NCBI RefSeq assembly: GCF_003054245.1
Contig: NZ_QBKR01000012.1
Location: 53,405 to 117,404, forward strand
Direction: 5' to 3'
Source of the DNA: Melghirimyces profundicolus
GTDB lineage: Bacteria; Bacillota; Bacilli; Thermoactinomycetales; DSM-45169
Length of the DNA: 64,000 bases
Below are positions 28,112 through 39,994 of this stretch, piece by piece (position 1 is the first letter of the stretch; every line of letters begins with the position of its first letter). A program made the translations under genes and the position numbers. The notes beneath the pieces were generated by a model, which did no database searches, was not told where the DNA came from, and saw only the letters and a program-made list of their open reading frames with translations.

Positions 28112-29479
28112 TTGGCGGACAGCAATCACAGCCAGCTCCGGTTTGACATACTGGAAAAGGTTCGGTTGCATCCCCAACAGCCGGGGATTCGAAGCTTGCT
28201 GGATCTGGACCTGTACCCGGATGTCGAGATTGAAGACCAGGACACCCATCTGAAGATTCACGGATATCTCCGTCTGAACGGGGAATATCTGGGGGAACAC
28301 AACTGGGACCCGGGATCGGGGGAAACGGGGGAAACGGGGGAAACGCGGGATTCGGAAGGGCCGCCGCATGCCGGAGCGTTCTCCGGAAAACGCGAAATCG
28401 CGTATGTCATACCGGTGGAGATCACGCTTCCGGCCGACCGGGTGGATATTGACCGGATTTCCGCGGAGATTCAATCCTTTGACTACAAGGTTTTGTCACC
28501 CTTTGAACTGCAGATTGAGGCCGTTTTGACGATTGACGGTCTGCGGGAGGAAAAACAGAAAGAAGAGGATCCGCCCATCGAAGTGGTCGACAAGCTCGCC
28601 GCCTTCTCCGTCCCCGGGTCCGGTCATATGACGGACGGGGATGAAAAGCCGGAGCCGGTCGAAAGCGACGGAAGTGATTCTCTACAAACGGCGGAAGATC
28701 TGGAGACCCGTCAGGACGAGTATCAGTTTGTCCATGTGGCCAGGAGCGATTTGGACGGGGACCGGAAAGCCCGCTCCGTCCCGGAGGAAGAAAATCCGCA
28801 GGACGAAGCGTCCGCCGCCGATGCGGAACCGCCCCGGGAGGAAGAACCGCCCCGGGAGGAAGAACCGGATGCGGCGAAGACGGAGGAGAAAACGGAGGAA
28901 GAACTCCACGCACCCCTGGAGAAAAAAACGGCGGAAACTTCGCCGGAACCGGAGAAGACACTGGGGAAAGAAGAGCCGGTAAGCGAAGAAAGGGAGAAAC
29001 TTCACGAAGAAGCGGAGGAACAAGAAAAAACCGTGGCCTTTCATCCCCGGCGCCCGGTCCGGGACCGGGAGGAATTGAACTCATCCGACCGTATGTTAAG
29101 ACAGCCTCACGACGGGGAGTTTGACTTCCAGAACCTGAATGAGGAAGGGGATCCCTTCGGCGTGGAACCATTCACCCATCCGGACGGATCAGAGGAACCC
29201 TCAAGCGCGGAAGGGAATGCGGGGGCGGACGACGATTCAGAGGGAGACTCGGAGGAGCAGACGACGGGTGGCGGCCTCGAGTGGACGAAATGGATGATCC
29301 GGGACGAGAAAGAGGAAGATTTTGTCAAGATGCGCATGGTGATCGTCCACCGCGAGGATTCCATCCAATCTCTGGCCGAGCGTTATGAAGTTCCGGCCAG
29401 CAAGATTTTGACCATGAACCATTTGGAATCCGACAGCCTGGAAGAGGGTCAAATCGTTTATATTCCCAGCCAAAACTGA
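28112..29479 (+). CDS. spoVID: Spore coat assembly protein SpoVID-like, LysM-containing
   Basis: Morphogenetic protein that directs coat encasement around the forespore in Bacillus. The 455-residue protein has a conserved N-terminal SpoVID domain (RFDILEKVRLHPQQPGI, IHGYLRLNGEYLG), a long acidic, low-complexity middle (residues about 150-395, Glu-rich with tandem PREEEP units and an N-terminal GET-GET-GET repeat) and a C-terminal LysM domain (VHREDSIQSLAERYEVPASKILTMN). The TTG start at 28112 follows GAGGGGGG; the open frame upstream is not similar to SpoVID. Position after hemL is as in B. subtilis. Confidence 0.9.
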   Translation: MADSNHSQLRFDILEKVRLHPQQPGIRSLLDLDLYPDVEIEDQDTHLKIHGYLRLNGEYLGEHNWDPGSGETGETGETRDSEGPPHAGAFSGKREIAYVIPVEITLPADRVDIDRISAEIQSFDYKVLSPFELQIEAVLTIDGLREEKQKEEDPPIEVVDKLAAFSVPGSGHMTDGDEKPEPVESDGSDSLQTAEDLETRQDEYQFVHVARSDLDGDRKARSVPEEENPQDEASAADAEPPREEEPPREEEPDAAKTEEKTEEELHAPLEKKTAETSPEPEKTLGKEEPVSEEREKLHEEAEEQEKTVAFHPRRPVRDREELNSSDRMLRQPHDGEFDFQNLNEEGDPFGVEPFTHPDGSEEPSSAEGNAGADDDSEGDSEEQTTGGGLEWTKWMIRDEKEEDFVKMRMVIVHREDSIQSLAERYEVPASKILTMNHLESDSLEEGQIVYIPSQN

Positions 29480-29492
29480 GTTTGGCACCAAC

Positions 29493-29530
29493 GGCCGCTG
29501 CCGGGCCTTCTCGGGCAGTGGCCCTTTTTT
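29493..29530 (+). terminator. Rho-independent terminator after spoVID
   Basis: GGCCGCTGCCG pairs with CGGGCAGTGGCC and is followed by CTTTTTT, between spoVID and ysxE. Confidence 0.8.
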
Positions 29531-29553
29531 GAACCAAGAGGGAGGGACGGAAT

Positions 29554-30630
29554 TTGAAACTGGAGCCCGAGCGGGATGGTCCCGTATTGTCGCGGGTGTT
29601 TGACGCGTATGGATGGTCTCCCCTTCAGGTCCGTTATATCCGGGGAGTCCTCCGCGTGGACACCGGAGACGGGGTGTATTCCCTGAAGAAATCGTCGGCC
29701 GAACCGGATCACTTGTCTTTTCTCCACGAAGTGTTCACGAAGTTGAGGGAATCGGGTTATGACCAGGTTCTCCCCCTGGAGAAAACGAAATCCGGCGACC
29801 CGTTTGTGAAAGAAGAAGGCGGCTGCTGGTACGCCCATCCCTGGTACGGGGAGGCGGCGGGAAGGGGGGATGAGGTCCCTCCGGAGAAACTGATCCGGGA
29901 TCTGGCCCGTTTCCACAAACTGTGCGAACCGCTGACCGCGGGAAGGGGAAAGCCGGATTCCCCGGCGGTGACGGCCGGTCTGAGCCGGAAAAAGAAAGCA
30001 CAGGAGCAGTTGAAACAGTGGCGGAATGCGGTTTCGGAACGGGAGTTTGCCTCTCCTTTTGAAAAAGCGTTTCTTTCCCATGGGGAAGATATTGAGAAAA
30101 CGGCTTCCTTTGCCATTCAGGGACTGGAGAAGGTGGGTCGGTCAAACGGAGGGAAAGTTCCCCGAATCACGCTGATCCACGGTCATTTGCACCCTCAAAA
30201 TCTGTTGGTGGGGAAGGAAGGGTGGCGCTGGATCGATTTCGACCATGCCGAAGCGGGAAGTCCCGTCGTCGACGTGGCGATGTTTTTACGGCGATTTGTG
30301 CCTTTTGACGGAGATGAAGTCGTCGACCCGTTTGCATTGCTGGAAGAGTATCAAACGGAAAATCCCCTGAAGGAGAAGGAACGGAAACTTTTGGCGTTGC
30401 ACCTGGCTTATCCGGAACCGGTGATCCGGACGGTATCCGCCTACTACAACCACCCGACGGGAATGGAAGAATCCTCCGCTGTCCAACGACTGGAGGAAGA
30501 GCTGGATCGACTGCGTCTGTTTAAAGGTTGGGTCCGCACGGTGTGGAACACCGGGAAAACCAGCGGAAGGAAGAAGATGGCTTCCCGGGAGGCGGCCGCC
30601 GCTGTCCGGTCCCGTTCGAAGAAAAACTGA
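29554..30630 (+). CDS. ysxE: YsxE-like spore coat protein (CotS/phosphotransferase fold)
   Basis: The 358-residue protein belongs to the CotS/YsxE group, which has an aminoglycoside phosphotransferase/choline kinase-like fold. The catalytic-loop equivalent LIHGHLHPQNLLV and the metal-site equivalent WRWIDFDHAEAGSPVVDVA are present, so kinase chemistry is possible but unproven. The TTG start follows AGAGGGAGGG. It sits between spoVID and valS as in B. subtilis, where YsxE is a SpoVID-dependent coat component. A basic Ala/Arg-rich tail ends the protein. Confidence 0.9.
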   Translation: MKLEPERDGPVLSRVFDAYGWSPLQVRYIRGVLRVDTGDGVYSLKKSSAEPDHLSFLHEVFTKLRESGYDQVLPLEKTKSGDPFVKEEGGCWYAHPWYGEAAGRGDEVPPEKLIRDLARFHKLCEPLTAGRGKPDSPAVTAGLSRKKKAQEQLKQWRNAVSEREFASPFEKAFLSHGEDIEKTASFAIQGLEKVGRSNGGKVPRITLIHGHLHPQNLLVGKEGWRWIDFDHAEAGSPVVDVAMFLRRFVPFDGDEVVDPFALLEEYQTENPLKEKERKLLALHLAYPEPVIRTVSAYYNHPTGMEESSAVQRLEEELDRLRLFKGWVRTVWNTGKTSGRKKMASREAAAAVRSRSKKN

Positions 30631-30645
30631 AAAGCCGAAGCAGAT

Positions 30646-30677
30646 CCCGCGCCGGTTTTCCCCGGCGTGGTTTTTTG
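30646..30677 (+). terminator. Rho-independent terminator of ysxE
   Basis: CCGCGCCGG pairs with CCGGCGTGG (one G-T pair) and is followed by TTTTTT, 15 bases after the ysxE stop. Confidence 0.85.
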
Positions 30678-31047
30678 GGGTTGAAAGCCGGAGCGGCTGG
30701 CATCTTACCGTTTGCGTCGCCTTCTTTGCATCCGGGATTGGAGGCACCTGACAGGCAGGTACAGAGCAAGGGAGCAGCAAAGCCCCCAGAAATAGGGCAT
30801 GAGTCTCACCTTCTTTGAGGTATGGGGAAAGAATGTTTACCTAATGCAAATATATTCCCCGGGATCTGTCTGGTTCGGGCTCCTTTCCCGGGAAAACCGG
30901 TGGCAGGGGAAGGAAGGACGTTTGATTTGCAAGGGAAGCGGGAAAAAACGGGCTGTCCGTTGAAAAATACACGGAAAAGGGTGGACAATCCAGCGGGAAA
31001 GACGCAAAATAAACGTTAGAAAACGGTGGACAAAGGGGGTTTTTGTC
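30678..31047 (+). other. Intergenic stretch before the 53-residue gene
   Basis: This 370-bp region has no convincing coding frame on either strand and no repeat element. It must hold the promoter of the small downstream gene, but no clear SigA or sporulation promoter was recognised. Confidence 0.4.
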
Positions 31048-31209
31048 TTGGCCGTGGTGAAATCGACGGTACGCAGTATGTACCGCGGATTTCTGATCCT
31101 GTTCGCTCTCAGTTTCATGCTTCTCAGCACGGTGCTGTTGCTGGCTTTTCTCGCCAATCCGCAGTTGATGTGGGAAAGCGTGCAACAGGCTTTCGGTATG
31201 GGGAGATAA
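31048..31209 (+). CDS. Small membrane protein, 53 residues
   Basis: A TTG start at 31048 with AAAGGGGG about 8 bases upstream opens MAVVKSTVRSMYRGF followed by one strongly hydrophobic helix (LILFALSFMLLSTVLLLAFLA, residues about 16-36) and a short polar tail ending QQAFGMGR. The basic N-terminus and single helix predict an inner-membrane peptide with the N-terminus inside. It has its own downstream terminator (31325-31357), so it is an independent unit between ysxE and valS. The family is not recognised; sporulation neighbours hint at a role there, but that is conjecture. Confidence 0.65.
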   Translation: MAVVKSTVRSMYRGFLILFALSFMLLSTVLLLAFLANPQLMWESVQQAFGMGR

Positions 31210-31324
31210 ACGCCTGATTCTTACAGACCACAGAGTTGGAAACCACCCCCTCAACGGGAAAGGGTCGCGTTTTTGGCATTATTATACGATCGAAAGCAAA
31301 TCGCCCGTCGGAATTTGGAAGGAA

Positions 31325-31357
31325 GGAGTGGTTCGCATGGATCCACTCCGTTTTTCT
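31325..31357 (+). terminator. Rho-independent terminator before the valS promoter
   Basis: GGAGTGG and CCACTCC form a 7-bp stem followed by GTTTTTCTT. It closes the small-protein transcript just before the valS promoter. Confidence 0.75.
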
Positions 31358-31377
31358 TGTAAAAAACGGCCTTTGAT

Positions 31378-31407
31378 TTGACTCGTTCAGTCGAAGAGGG
31401 GTAGAAT
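31378..31407 (+). promoter_or_regulatory. SigA-type promoter of valS
   Basis: TTGACT and TAGAAT are each one base from consensus and 18 bases apart; they lie immediately upstream of the T-box leader. Confidence 0.75.
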
Positions 31408-31413
31408 GTAGTA

Positions 31414-31662
31414 ACAAGATGAACATCGGCGATGACGGGGAGAGTAGGCGGCATGAAACCTTCCAGAGAGAAGGCTCCAGGCTGCAAGGCCTTCAGGTGG
31501 AAACCGCTGAACGTCACCCCCGAGCCGCCTGCCTGAATCACGGTCAGTAAGGCAGGCCGTTCGCCCGCGTTACGGGTGACGAGCGCACCGGCGGTTTGTG
31601 CCGGTGAATAAAGGTGGTACCGCGGAACTCCTTCCGTCCTTTGGGATAAAGGAGTTTTTTTA
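31414..31662 (+). ncRNA. T-box leader (valine) of valS
   Basis: tRNA-sensing transcription attenuator. The hallmark AGGTGGTACCGCG lies at 31612-31624; its TGGT pairs with an uncharged tRNA acceptor end ACCA. It is followed by a terminator (AACTCCTT / AAGGAGTT, then Ts, 31626-31661). Stem I shows GATGACGGGGAGAGTA and ends with GAAC-GTC-ACC, placing a valine specifier codon GTC at 31513-31515. High uncharged tRNA-Val should favour the antiterminator and read-through into valS. Confidence 0.93.
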
Positions 31663-31687
31663 TTTTGGAAGAAACGAGGGGGTTCAT

Positions 31688-34342
<2,655 letters not shown>

Positions 34343-34403
34343 CCGTCCCCTTTCGACCTTTTCCCCTGACAAGGATTTGAAGACAGGAAAGGACGAAACA
34401 AAA

Positions 34404-35726
34404 ATGGCAGAGGGTTCGTTGTTCTCCACAGCGGAAGAGGTTTTTGACTGGATGGAAACGGGGTGTGCCCGGGGGATTCGTCCGGGACTGGAACGGATGG
34501 AATGGATCCTGGATCGCCTGGACCATCCGGAACGCAGACTGAAAACCATCCATATCGCCGGAACCAACGGGAAGGGGTCCACGGGGGCCATGGTGGCATC
34601 CGTGTTGCAAAAGGCGGGATATCCCACGGGGATGTTTACGTCTCCCTATCTTCTCGACTGGAACGAGCGGATCACCATGGACGGGGAACCCATTTTCGAA
34701 GAATCATTTGTGCGGTGGGCGGGCCGGTTGGCTCCTCTGGTGGATGAAATGGAGACGGAAGGTTACGGCCGGGTGACGCCTTTTGAATTTTGGACCCTGG
34801 TGGCCATCCTGTATTTCGCCAAGGAGGCGGTTCCCTGGTTCGTCGTATGGGAAACGGGGCTGGGTGGCCGCCTGGATTCCACCAATGTGGTCTATCCCTT
34901 GGTTTCGGTCATCACCAATGTGGGCCATGACCATACTCATATATTAGGGGAGCGTCTCTCCCAAATCGCGGCTGAGAAAGCGGGAATCCTTAAACCGGGA
35001 GTGCCGGCGGTGACCGGTTGTGAAGCGATTGAGGCGCTTACGGTCATCGAAGCCGGCGCCAAGGAGAAGAATTGCAAGCTCTACCGTATCGGCCATGAGT
35101 TTGATTCCAAACTCCTCTCTTCGGGAGAGGAGGGAATTTCCTTTGCCTTTAACGGTCCTTTTCGGCGCTTGGATCGGGTGAACCTTCCACTGCGGGGAGC
35201 CCATCAGATGAAAAACGGGGCGGTCGCTCTGATGACCCTGGAGGTCCTTCGCCAGTATTATGCCACCGTCCTCGATGAGGAAGAGATTCGGGAGGGGATG
35301 GAGGGTGTGATCTGGCCCGGACGTCTGGAACAGGTTTCAGGACGTCCGAAAATCGTTCTGGACGGAGCCCATAATGCGGAAGGGGCGAAGGCGCTGGCCT
35401 GTGCCCTTCAGGATCTCCGTTATGAGCGCCTTCATCTGTTGGTGGGGGTTTTGGAGGACAAGGATGCCGAATCGATTTTGGCTCCCCTTCTCCCTTTGGC
35501 GGATCGGGTGACGGTGACGGGCGTTTCCAATCCGAGGGGGCTGGATCCCCACCGCCTTCAGAAAAAGGCGGCCGGCCTCCAACCCGATCTTGAGATCGAA
35601 TGCGTGCCCCGCGCGGAAGAAGCATTGGCGAAAGCCCGGAACGAAGCGGGGGATCACGATTGTATCCTGGTGACCGGTACTTTGTTCCTGGTTTCCGAAA
35701 TCAGAAAGATTATAGAGTCGGAATAA
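34404..35726 (+). CDS. folC: Folylpolyglutamate synthase / dihydrofolate synthase
   Basis: Adds glutamate to dihydropteroate and folates using ATP. The 440-residue Mur-ligase-family protein has the P-loop IAGTNGKGSTGAM, TSPYLLDWNERI, ETGLGGRLDSTN, NVGHDHTHILG and the C-terminal DGAHNAEGAKAL. The ATG at 34404 follows AGGAAAGGA; an upstream TTG at 34377 is less likely. It follows valS as in B. subtilis. Confidence 0.95.
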   Translation: MAEGSLFSTAEEVFDWMETGCARGIRPGLERMEWILDRLDHPERRLKTIHIAGTNGKGSTGAMVASVLQKAGYPTGMFTSPYLLDWNERITMDGEPIFEESFVRWAGRLAPLVDEMETEGYGRVTPFEFWTLVAILYFAKEAVPWFVVWETGLGGRLDSTNVVYPLVSVITNVGHDHTHILGERLSQIAAEKAGILKPGVPAVTGCEAIEALTVIEAGAKEKNCKLYRIGHEFDSKLLSSGEEGISFAFNGPFRRLDRVNLPLRGAHQMKNGAVALMTLEVLRQYYATVLDEEEIREGMEGVIWPGRLEQVSGRPKIVLDGAHNAEGAKALACALQDLRYERLHLLVGVLEDKDAESILAPLLPLADRVTVTGVSNPRGLDPHRLQKKAAGLQPDLEIECVPRAEEALAKARNEAGDHDCILVTGTLFLVSEIRKIIESE

Positions 35727-35749
35727 GTTTTTGAGGGTGGGTGAGTGGG

Positions 35750-37141
35750 TTGAATCCGAAGGAACATGTTCACTTTATCGGAATCGGCGGCTACGGAATG
35801 AGCGCGATCGCCCGTGTTCTCCTGGAATCGGGGTACCGGGTGACGGGTTCCGACGTGGCAGAAAACAAATTGACGCAACGGTTGGCAGCCTTGGGGGCGG
35901 AAATCCATATCGGCCACCAGTCCGTTCTGGTCGAAGGAGCGGACCGCGTGGTTTATTCCTCCAGCATTCCCGATGACAATGTGGAGCTGGTGGCCGCCCG
36001 GGCAAAGGGAATTCCGGTCTTCCACCGCTCCCGGATGCTGGCTGACCTCTTGAATCACAAACAAGGGATCGCAGTGGCGGGTGCCCACGGCAAGACCACC
36101 ACTTCCTCCATGATCGCCCAAACGATGGAGGAAAGCGGTGCGGATCCCACCTATGTCATCGGGGGGGAAGTGGTCAGCCTGGGCAGCAACGCCAAGGCGG
36201 GGAGCAGCCCTTTTGTCGTGGCGGAAGCGGACGAGAGCGACGGTACTTTCCTGGAGTACTTTCCCCATATCGCCGTGGTCACCAATGTGGAGCCGGACCA
36301 CCTGGAAAATTATGACGGGAGCTTTGAGAAGCTGAAAGGCGCTTACCGTCAGTTCCTCAGCCAGGTCAAGAAAGACGGAGTGGCCGTCCTGGGGTGGGAC
36401 GATCCCTATCTGCGGGAAATTGGCGAGGAAAGCGAAGCACGGGTGATCACGTATGCTCTCGAATCCGAAGCGGACTACACCGCCACGGACATCCGTCAGG
36501 TCCTGAACCGTACCCGGTTTACGGTCAATCATCACGGCACCCCCCTCGGAGAAGTGACGATTCATGTTCCGGGCCGCCATAACGTAGCCAATGCCCTGGC
36601 GGCGGTTGTCGTTTGTATGGAGGCGGGCCTTACCTTCGAACAGGTGGCGGAGGGCCTTTCCCGTTTCCGGGGGGCCAAGCGCCGGTTTCAGGTAATCGGG
36701 GAAGTGGAAGAGATTCTGGTGGTGGACGATTACGCCCATCACCCCACGGAGATCCGGACGACCGTGGAGGGGCTGAAAGCGATGAACCGCCGGATTCTGG
36801 CCGTTTTTCAACCCCAGCGCTATTCAAGAACTCATCTGCTGATGGAAGAGTTCAGCCGCGCCTTCGGGGGAGTGGATGAATTGATCCTTACCGATATTTA
36901 TTCCCCGCCGGGAGAAGCTCCCATCGATGGGGTCACATCGGAACGACTCGCCCGGATGGTTCGGGAAAACAGCAACCCGAATACCGTCTACCGTGCCACC
37001 AAAGAGGATGTGGAAACATATCTCCTGGAAAGGGCATGCCCCGGAGATCTGGTTCTCACCATGGGAGCGGGAGACATCTGGCGCGTAGCACACAATCTGG
37101 TACCGGCTCTGAAAGCCCGGCAAAAAGAAAAAATGAAATAA
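35750..37141 (+). CDS. murC: UDP-N-acetylmuramate--L-alanine ligase
   Basis: Adds L-alanine to UDP-MurNAc, the first peptide step of peptidoglycan synthesis. The roughly 463-residue Mur ligase has the Rossmann start HFIGIGGYGMSAIA, the ATP site GAHGKTTTSSM, EADESDGTF, NVEPDHLENY and VVDDYAHHPTEI. The TTG at 35750 best suits the ribosome site GAGGGTGG; a GTG at 35741 is the alternative. It lies 14-23 bases after folC and before a strong terminator, so it is probably cotranscribed with folC. B. subtilis does not have murC at this place. Confidence 0.95.
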   Translation: MNPKEHVHFIGIGGYGMSAIARVLLESGYRVTGSDVAENKLTQRLAALGAEIHIGHQSVLVEGADRVVYSSSIPDDNVELVAARAKGIPVFHRSRMLADLLNHKQGIAVAGAHGKTTTSSMIAQTMEESGADPTYVIGGEVVSLGSNAKAGSSPFVVAEADESDGTFLEYFPHIAVVTNVEPDHLENYDGSFEKLKGAYRQFLSQVKKDGVAVLGWDDPYLREIGEESEARVITYALESEADYTATDIRQVLNRTRFTVNHHGTPLGEVTIHVPGRHNVANALAAVVVCMEAGLTFEQVAEGLSRFRGAKRRFQVIGEVEEILVVDDYAHHPTEIRTTVEGLKAMNRRILAVFQPQRYSRTHLLMEEFSRAFGGVDELILTDIYSPPGEAPIDGVTSERLARMVRENSNPNTVYRATKEDVETYLLERACPGDLVLTMGAGDIWRVAHNLVPALKARQKEKMK

Positions 37142-37157
37142 TGGATCTGTCCTGCGA

Positions 37158-37194
37158 ACAAACGCCTCCCGCAGCCGGGGGTGTTTGTTTTTTC
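37158..37194 (+). terminator. Rho-independent terminator of murC
   Basis: AACAAACGCCTCCCG pairs with CGGGGGTGTTTGTT and is followed by TTTT. It ends just before the next -35 box. Confidence 0.88.
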
Positions 37195-37196
37195 CA

Positions 37197-37225
37197 TTGA
37201 CATTTTTTTGACTTTCCACTAATCT
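37197..37225 (+). promoter_or_regulatory. Candidate promoter of the BCCT transporter gene
   Basis: A perfect TTGACA lies 17 bases before TAATCT, a weak -10. It would give a leader of about 140 bases. The -10 is poor, so this is tentative. Confidence 0.4.
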
Positions 37226-37371
37226 GCTTAACCGTGGTGTCCACGGTGAAAGGTTCGGGGATGAATGAAGCATACTAATCCATGTATCAGGTTGGGTTGA
37301 CACGACAGGTTTACTTTTATGGGGAACGGGAATGAAATTAATGCTGAAATCCAAGTCAAAGGTGGGTTAAT

Positions 37372-38904
37372 GTGAAAAAGGTTTCCAAAGCGGTATTTGG
37401 AATATCTGTCCTAATCGCGATATTGTTTATCCTTTGGGGGTCGGTGATGCCGGAACAGGCGGCCACCGCCACCGGGAATGTACAGGCGCTGATTCAGGAT
37501 AAGTTCGGTTGGTTCTATCTCTTATCGGCCACCGGTTTCTTGGTGTTTGTTCTTAGCCTGATTTTTACCCGCCTCGGGAATATCCGGCTGGGTAAAGACA
37601 ACGAGGAACCCGAATACAGTTACATCACTTGGTTTGCCATGTTGTTCAGCGCCGGGATGGGGATCGGCCTCGTTTTCTGGGGCGTGGCCGAGCCCCTGAG
37701 CCACTTTTCCGCCCCTCCCACCGGGGATGCCGGCACACGGGAAGCCGCCAAAAACGCCATGCAATATTCCCTGTTCCACTGGGGTTTGCATCCTTGGGCC
37801 ATTTACACGCTGATCGCGCTCGCTCTGGCCTACTTTAAATTCCGGAAGGAAGCCCCCGGGGTGATCAGTGCCACCTTCTACCCGCTGTTGGGAGATAAAG
37901 TCAAGGGACCGATCGGAAAAACGATTGACATTCTCGCGGTCTTCGCCACCATTTTCGGTGTGGCCACCTCTCTCGGCTTCGGGGCGGCCCAGATTTCCGG
38001 CGGGCTCTCCTTTCTGATGGAAGGGATCCAAAACAATTTCACGACGCAACTGATCATCATCATCGTGGTGACCGTTCTCTTCATGGCTTCAGCTTGGTCC
38101 GGACTGAACAAAGGAATTAAATATCTGAGTAACATCAATATCACCCTGGCGGTCGCCCTGATGTTTTTCCTCCTGTTTTCCGGGCCGACCAAATTTATCA
38201 TGGATTTCTTCACCACCACATTGGGCAATTATGTGCAGGAACTGCCCCGTATGAGCCTCAATCTCAACCCCTTCGAAAGCTCCAAGCAAGCCGAGTGGAC
38301 TCAAAGCTGGACCGTTTTCTACTGGGCTTGGTGGATCTCCTGGGCACCCTTTGTCGGAACTTTCATCGCCCGCGTTTCCCGCGGTCGCACCATCCGTGAA
38401 TTCGTACTGGGCGTTCTGGCCGTTCCCACCATCTTCAGCGCTCTCTGGTTCTCGGTTCTGGGAGGTTCCGGTATTTACGCGGAGATGTTCGACAAGGCCG
38501 GAATCGTGGATGTGATAAACAACCAGGGTGCGGAAATCGCGCTCTTCAAACTGCTTGAGTCGGTTCCTCTCGGAACGGTTCTTTCCGTGATCGCCATCCT
38601 TCTGATCAGCACCTTCTTCATCACTTCCGCTGATTCGGCCACCTTCGTGCTGGGAATGCAGACGACCAACGGCAGCCTTAACCCGCCCCAGTCTGTCAAG
38701 CTGACCTGGGGGGTCATCCAGGCGGCCTCCGCGGCGGTGTTGCTCTGGGCCGGCGGTTTGCAAGGACTTCAGACCGCATCGATCATCGCCGCTTTCCCCT
38801 TTACCTTCGTCCTGATCGGGATGGCCGTCTCCCTGATGAAATCCCTGAGGGAAGAAAAGCCCATCACCAAAACGAAAGGGTTCGGTTCCGCAGAAACGAA
38901 ATAA
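37372..38904 (+). CDS. BCCT-family betaine/choline/carnitine transporter (OpuD-like)
   Basis: Sodium-coupled importer of glycine betaine or related compatible solutes, used for osmoprotection. The 510-residue protein has twelve predicted helices and the family signatures SAGMGIGLVFWGVAEP and TVFYWAWWISWAPFVGTFIARVSRGRT. The GMGIG form (rather than GMGMG or GIGIG of some choline carriers) fits betaine/OpuD-type carriers, but the substrate is inferred. It starts with GTG. It is a single-gene unit closed by its own terminator. Confidence 0.92.
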   Translation: MKKVSKAVFGISVLIAILFILWGSVMPEQAATATGNVQALIQDKFGWFYLLSATGFLVFVLSLIFTRLGNIRLGKDNEEPEYSYITWFAMLFSAGMGIGLVFWGVAEPLSHFSAPPTGDAGTREAAKNAMQYSLFHWGLHPWAIYTLIALALAYFKFRKEAPGVISATFYPLLGDKVKGPIGKTIDILAVFATIFGVATSLGFGAAQISGGLSFLMEGIQNNFTTQLIIIIVVTVLFMASAWSGLNKGIKYLSNINITLAVALMFFLLFSGPTKFIMDFFTTTLGNYVQELPRMSLNLNPFESSKQAEWTQSWTVFYWAWWISWAPFVGTFIARVSRGRTIREFVLGVLAVPTIFSALWFSVLGGSGIYAEMFDKAGIVDVINNQGAEIALFKLLESVPLGTVLSVIAILLISTFFITSADSATFVLGMQTTNGSLNPPQSVKLTWGVIQAASAAVLLWAGGLQGLQTASIIAAFPFTFVLIGMAVSLMKSLREEKPITKTKGFGSAETK

Positions 38905-38918
38905 ACGGGAAAGAAGAC

Positions 38919-38948
38919 AACCGCCGACCGGAAGGTCGGCGGTTTTTC
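38919..38948 (+). terminator. Rho-independent terminator of the BCCT gene
   Basis: The 11-bp stem AACCGCCGACC / GGTCGGCGGTT with a GGAA loop is followed by a T run. Confidence 0.92.
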
Positions 38949-39008
38949 TTGTCAATCGCAATCCACGCCGCTATAATCATTTTAATTCTCCAAAAGGAGG
39001 GCAAGGGA

Positions 39009-39812
39009 ATGGGAGTTCGCCGGCTGACCGAAGCGGACAGGGAACGGACGCTTTCGTTTCTGGAAAGAGAGAGCAGTCTCAACTTGTTTATCATCGGGGA
39101 TATTTACAATTTTGGCTTCAAAACGGATTTTCAGGAGTTGTGGGGAGACTTTGACGGAACAGAGCGTCTAAGGGCGGTGCTGCTTCGGTACCACGGCAAC
39201 TGGATCCCCTGCGCGGCGGGAGATTTCGATGTGGAAGGGTTCGCTTCGGTGATCCGGGAGGGAAAGAAGGTCGAAATGATCCACGGGATCGACCGGGTGA
39301 TTGAACGCTTTCGAAAGGTATCGGGACTGCCGTTTCGGTGGGACCGCATGCGACACACCCATTTTGCCGAACTGACCGATCCAAAAAAACTGACCGAGCC
39401 TGCACAGAGCGGAACTCTCTCCATCCGGCGAATGGAATTGCCGGATGTTTCCGCCCTGGTTGCGTTATCCCGTGCGATCGGGGAATTTACCCGGCCGTAC
39501 CGGGAGGAAGAATTGAGACAATGGCTCCAATCCGGAGACTCCCGGGGATATTGGGTGGAAGAAGCGGGCCGGGCGGTGGCGATGGCCCGCACCACGGCCG
39601 AAAACCCCGCTTCCGCGATGGTGGTGGGAGTCGGCACCCTCCCGTCCCACCGGAGGAGGGGATTGGCCACCCGCCTGATGGGGAGGCTGTGCCGGGAAGT
39701 TCTGGCGGAAGGGAAAACCCTGTGCCTCTTTTACGATAACCCCCGGGCGGGGGCCATTTACCGGCGGTTGGGATTCCGGGAGATCGGATTCTGGAACATG
39801 GTTCCCGTCTGA
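39009..39812 (+). CDS. GNAT-family N-acetyltransferase
   Basis: The 267-residue protein has a divergent N-terminal half and a C-terminal GNAT domain with the acetyl-CoA loop VGVGTLPSHRRRGLATRLM and the family ending YDNPRAGAIYRRLGFREIG. The ATG at 39009 follows AAGGAGGGCAAGGG. The substrate is unknown. Layout resembles two-domain GNATs related to the FR47/ZmaR type. It stands alone between the BCCT terminator and repeat copy 2. Confidence 0.85.
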   Translation: MGVRRLTEADRERTLSFLERESSLNLFIIGDIYNFGFKTDFQELWGDFDGTERLRAVLLRYHGNWIPCAAGDFDVEGFASVIREGKKVEMIHGIDRVIERFRKVSGLPFRWDRMRHTHFAELTDPKKLTEPAQSGTLSIRRMELPDVSALVALSRAIGEFTRPYREEELRQWLQSGDSRGYWVEEAGRAVAMARTTAENPASAMVVGVGTLPSHRRRGLATRLMGRLCREVLAEGKTLCLFYDNPRAGAIYRRLGFREIGFWNMVPV

Positions 39813-39994
39813 ATCTGTATCGATCTTGTGACGTCTTTTCGACAAGACGGACGGGACCCTGATCACTGGACTAAACCAAGATAAGGAAAATCCGGCAATT
39901 CGTCCGGAAAGGATTCAAAGGGGTCGTCCGGAAACGGGAGCCAAAATCCAAAGAGTATCCCCTCACCATCAATCACCCCGTTTCTGTTTTCCTA

